From Thiomicrorhabdus sp041583835 (GTDB taxonomy: Bacteria; Pseudomonadota; Gammaproteobacteria; Thiomicrospirales; Thiomicrospiraceae), in contig NZ_JBFHFC010000005.1 in NCBI RefSeq assembly GCF_041583835.1, positions 1 through 64,000 on the forward strand: a stretch of DNA of 64,000 nucleotides, written 5' to 3'. This document shows, one piece after another, positions 63,437 through 64,000 of this stretch. The translations under genes were made by a program, and so were the position numbers. Below the pieces are notes generated by a model. That model did not search any database. It was not told the DNA's origin and was given only the letters and a program-made list of their open reading frames with translations. How positions within the stretch are numbered: position 1 is the first letter of the stretch; each line of letters opens with the position of its first letter.

Positions 63437-63766
63437 TTAGGCGACCGTTTGATAAACCGTGGTTTTCAAATCCGTCACATAACCCTTTTGAGAAAACTCT
63501 TCGATCGTCTTATCCAATTTCTTCTTGGACGTGAAGGTCATCTCTTCCGCTTCGCCGTTAATGCTGAAAGACAAAACGTATAACGGCTTGGTCTCGACGT
63601 CGCTCTGAGGCGCAGAGGCTTGAATAGCAGGAGCCGATCCGTTCTCCAAAGGCATATAACCGTCTTTGGTCTTGTAGCAAATCGGTTGCATACCGTCGGC
63701 AACGATGTATTCCACCTTGCCGTACATCGGATGGTCGGTACCCGGTTTCTGATAAGATAATTGCAT
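63437..63766 (-). CDS. Hypothetical protein between yidC and mnmE
   Basis: 109 residues. The N-terminal half (HPMYGKVEYIVADGMQPICYKTKDGYMPLE) and the C-terminal half (YVLSFSINGEAEEMTFTSKKKLDKTIEEFSQKGYVTDL) look beta-alpha in type, joined by an Ala/Pro-rich linker. No signal peptide. No family recognised. It starts 38 bp after yidC on the same strand and ends in a strong terminator, so it is probably cotranscribed with yidC. Confidence 0.6.
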   Translation of the reverse strand: MQLSYQKPGTDHPMYGKVEYIVADGMQPICYKTKDGYMPLENGSAPAIQASAPQSDVETKPLYVLSFSINGEAEEMTFTSKKKLDKTIEEFSQKGYVTDLKTTVYQTVA

Positions 63767-63804
63767 TCTCTATCCCTTTTTCTATCTAGATGCGCTGAGC
63801 GCGC

Positions 63805-64000
63805 TTATTTCTCTTCACCGGCTTCAATCTTCTTAGTGATGTACCACTGCTGGCTCACTGAAAGAATGTTGTTCACAACCCAGTATAGAACCAAACCGGC
63901 CGGGAACCACAAGAAGAAGAAAGTGAAAATAAACGGTAACGCTTTCATGACCTTCTGCTGCATCTCGTCCATCATCGCCGAAGGATTCAACTTCTGCTGT
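63805..64000 (-). CDS. yidC: Membrane protein insertase YidC, C-terminal fragment (cut by right edge)
   Basis: The open frame runs from the right edge to a stop at 63805, giving the last 64 residues. QQKLNPSAMMDEMQQKVMK, then membrane segment FIFTFFFLWFPAGLVLYWVVNN and ILSVSQQWYITKKIE match the C-terminus of gammaproteobacterial YidC, which inserts proteins into the inner membrane. The start lies outside the window. Confidence 0.95.
   Translation of the reverse strand, partial: QQKLNPSAMMDEMQQKVMKALPFIFTFFFLWFPAGLVLYWVVNNILSVSQQWYITKKIEAGEEK

Overview
This window looks like a chromosomal segment of a moderately AT-rich gammaproteobacterium. The best guess, by inference only, is the sulfur-oxidising Thiomicrospira/Hydrogenovibrio/Thiomicrorhabdus group. 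The evidence is the order mnmG-rsmG-parA-parB-atp, the neighbours yidC and mnmE, the gmk/rpoZ/spoT/recG genes, ubiquinone genes (ubiC, ubiA), an F-type ATP synthase, several c-di-GMP proteins and chemoreceptors, and apparent sigma-54 promoters. Most of the window is housekeeping DNA with accessory genes between conserved blocks.

Layout. 1-3.5 kb: the N-terminal part of a large autotransporter-type adhesin (minus strand, runs off the left edge) with near-identical 192-bp repeats, behind an AraC-family regulator gene. 3.7-5.8 kb: tRNA-Phe and tRNA-Leu behind a consensus promoter, a small lipoprotein, then luxS-mtnN of the activated methyl cycle. 5.9-11.4 kb: a GGDEF/degenerate-EAL protein, purT, a FliS-like flagellin chaperone with its own sigma-54 promoter and IHF site, rpoH under a perfect CIRCE operator, and a YoaK-type membrane protein. 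11.4-14 kb (minus): aroK-aroB-sugar-phosphate mutarotase. 14.4-22.5 kb (plus): gmk, then a lipopolysaccharide core cassette (kdnA, kdnB, kdsB, waaA) predicted to make and transfer 8-amino-Kdo, then rpoZ, spoT and ridA. 22.9-28.3 kb: a secreted protein made of eight ~38-residue repeats in an operon with a chemoreceptor, and an ammonium transporter fused to a diguanylate cyclase; both units have sigma-54-like promoters.

28.4-38.8 kb: metE/metR divergent pair, recG, ubiC, a probable outer-membrane protein, ubiA, a small unknown protein and glmU. 39-46.2 kb (minus): the complete atpZ-I-B-E-F-H-A-G-D-C operon with a UUCG-type hairpin before atpE. 46.5-50.8 kb (minus): mnmG-rsmG-parA-parB. Two parS-like palindromes, at 29.1 and 61.8 kb, lie on either side of parAB. 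50.9-61.9 kb: accessory genes, namely a lipoprotein, a second chemoreceptor, truncated haemoglobin, small unknown proteins, queF, a periplasmic CPPC thioredoxin next to a DyP peroxidase, a Na/Pi cotransporter-like protein, a CHAD protein and a YigZ-family protein. 62-64 kb (minus): mnmE, a small unknown protein and the C-terminus of yidC, cut by the right edge.

The most unusual items are the eight-repeat secreted protein paired with a chemoreceptor, HrcA-type control of rpoH, the Amt-GGDEF fusion, the isolated FliS-like gene with a full sigma-54 control region, and the 8-amino-Kdo cassette inside the gmk-rpoZ interval. No mobile element, CRISPR array or rRNA was seen.
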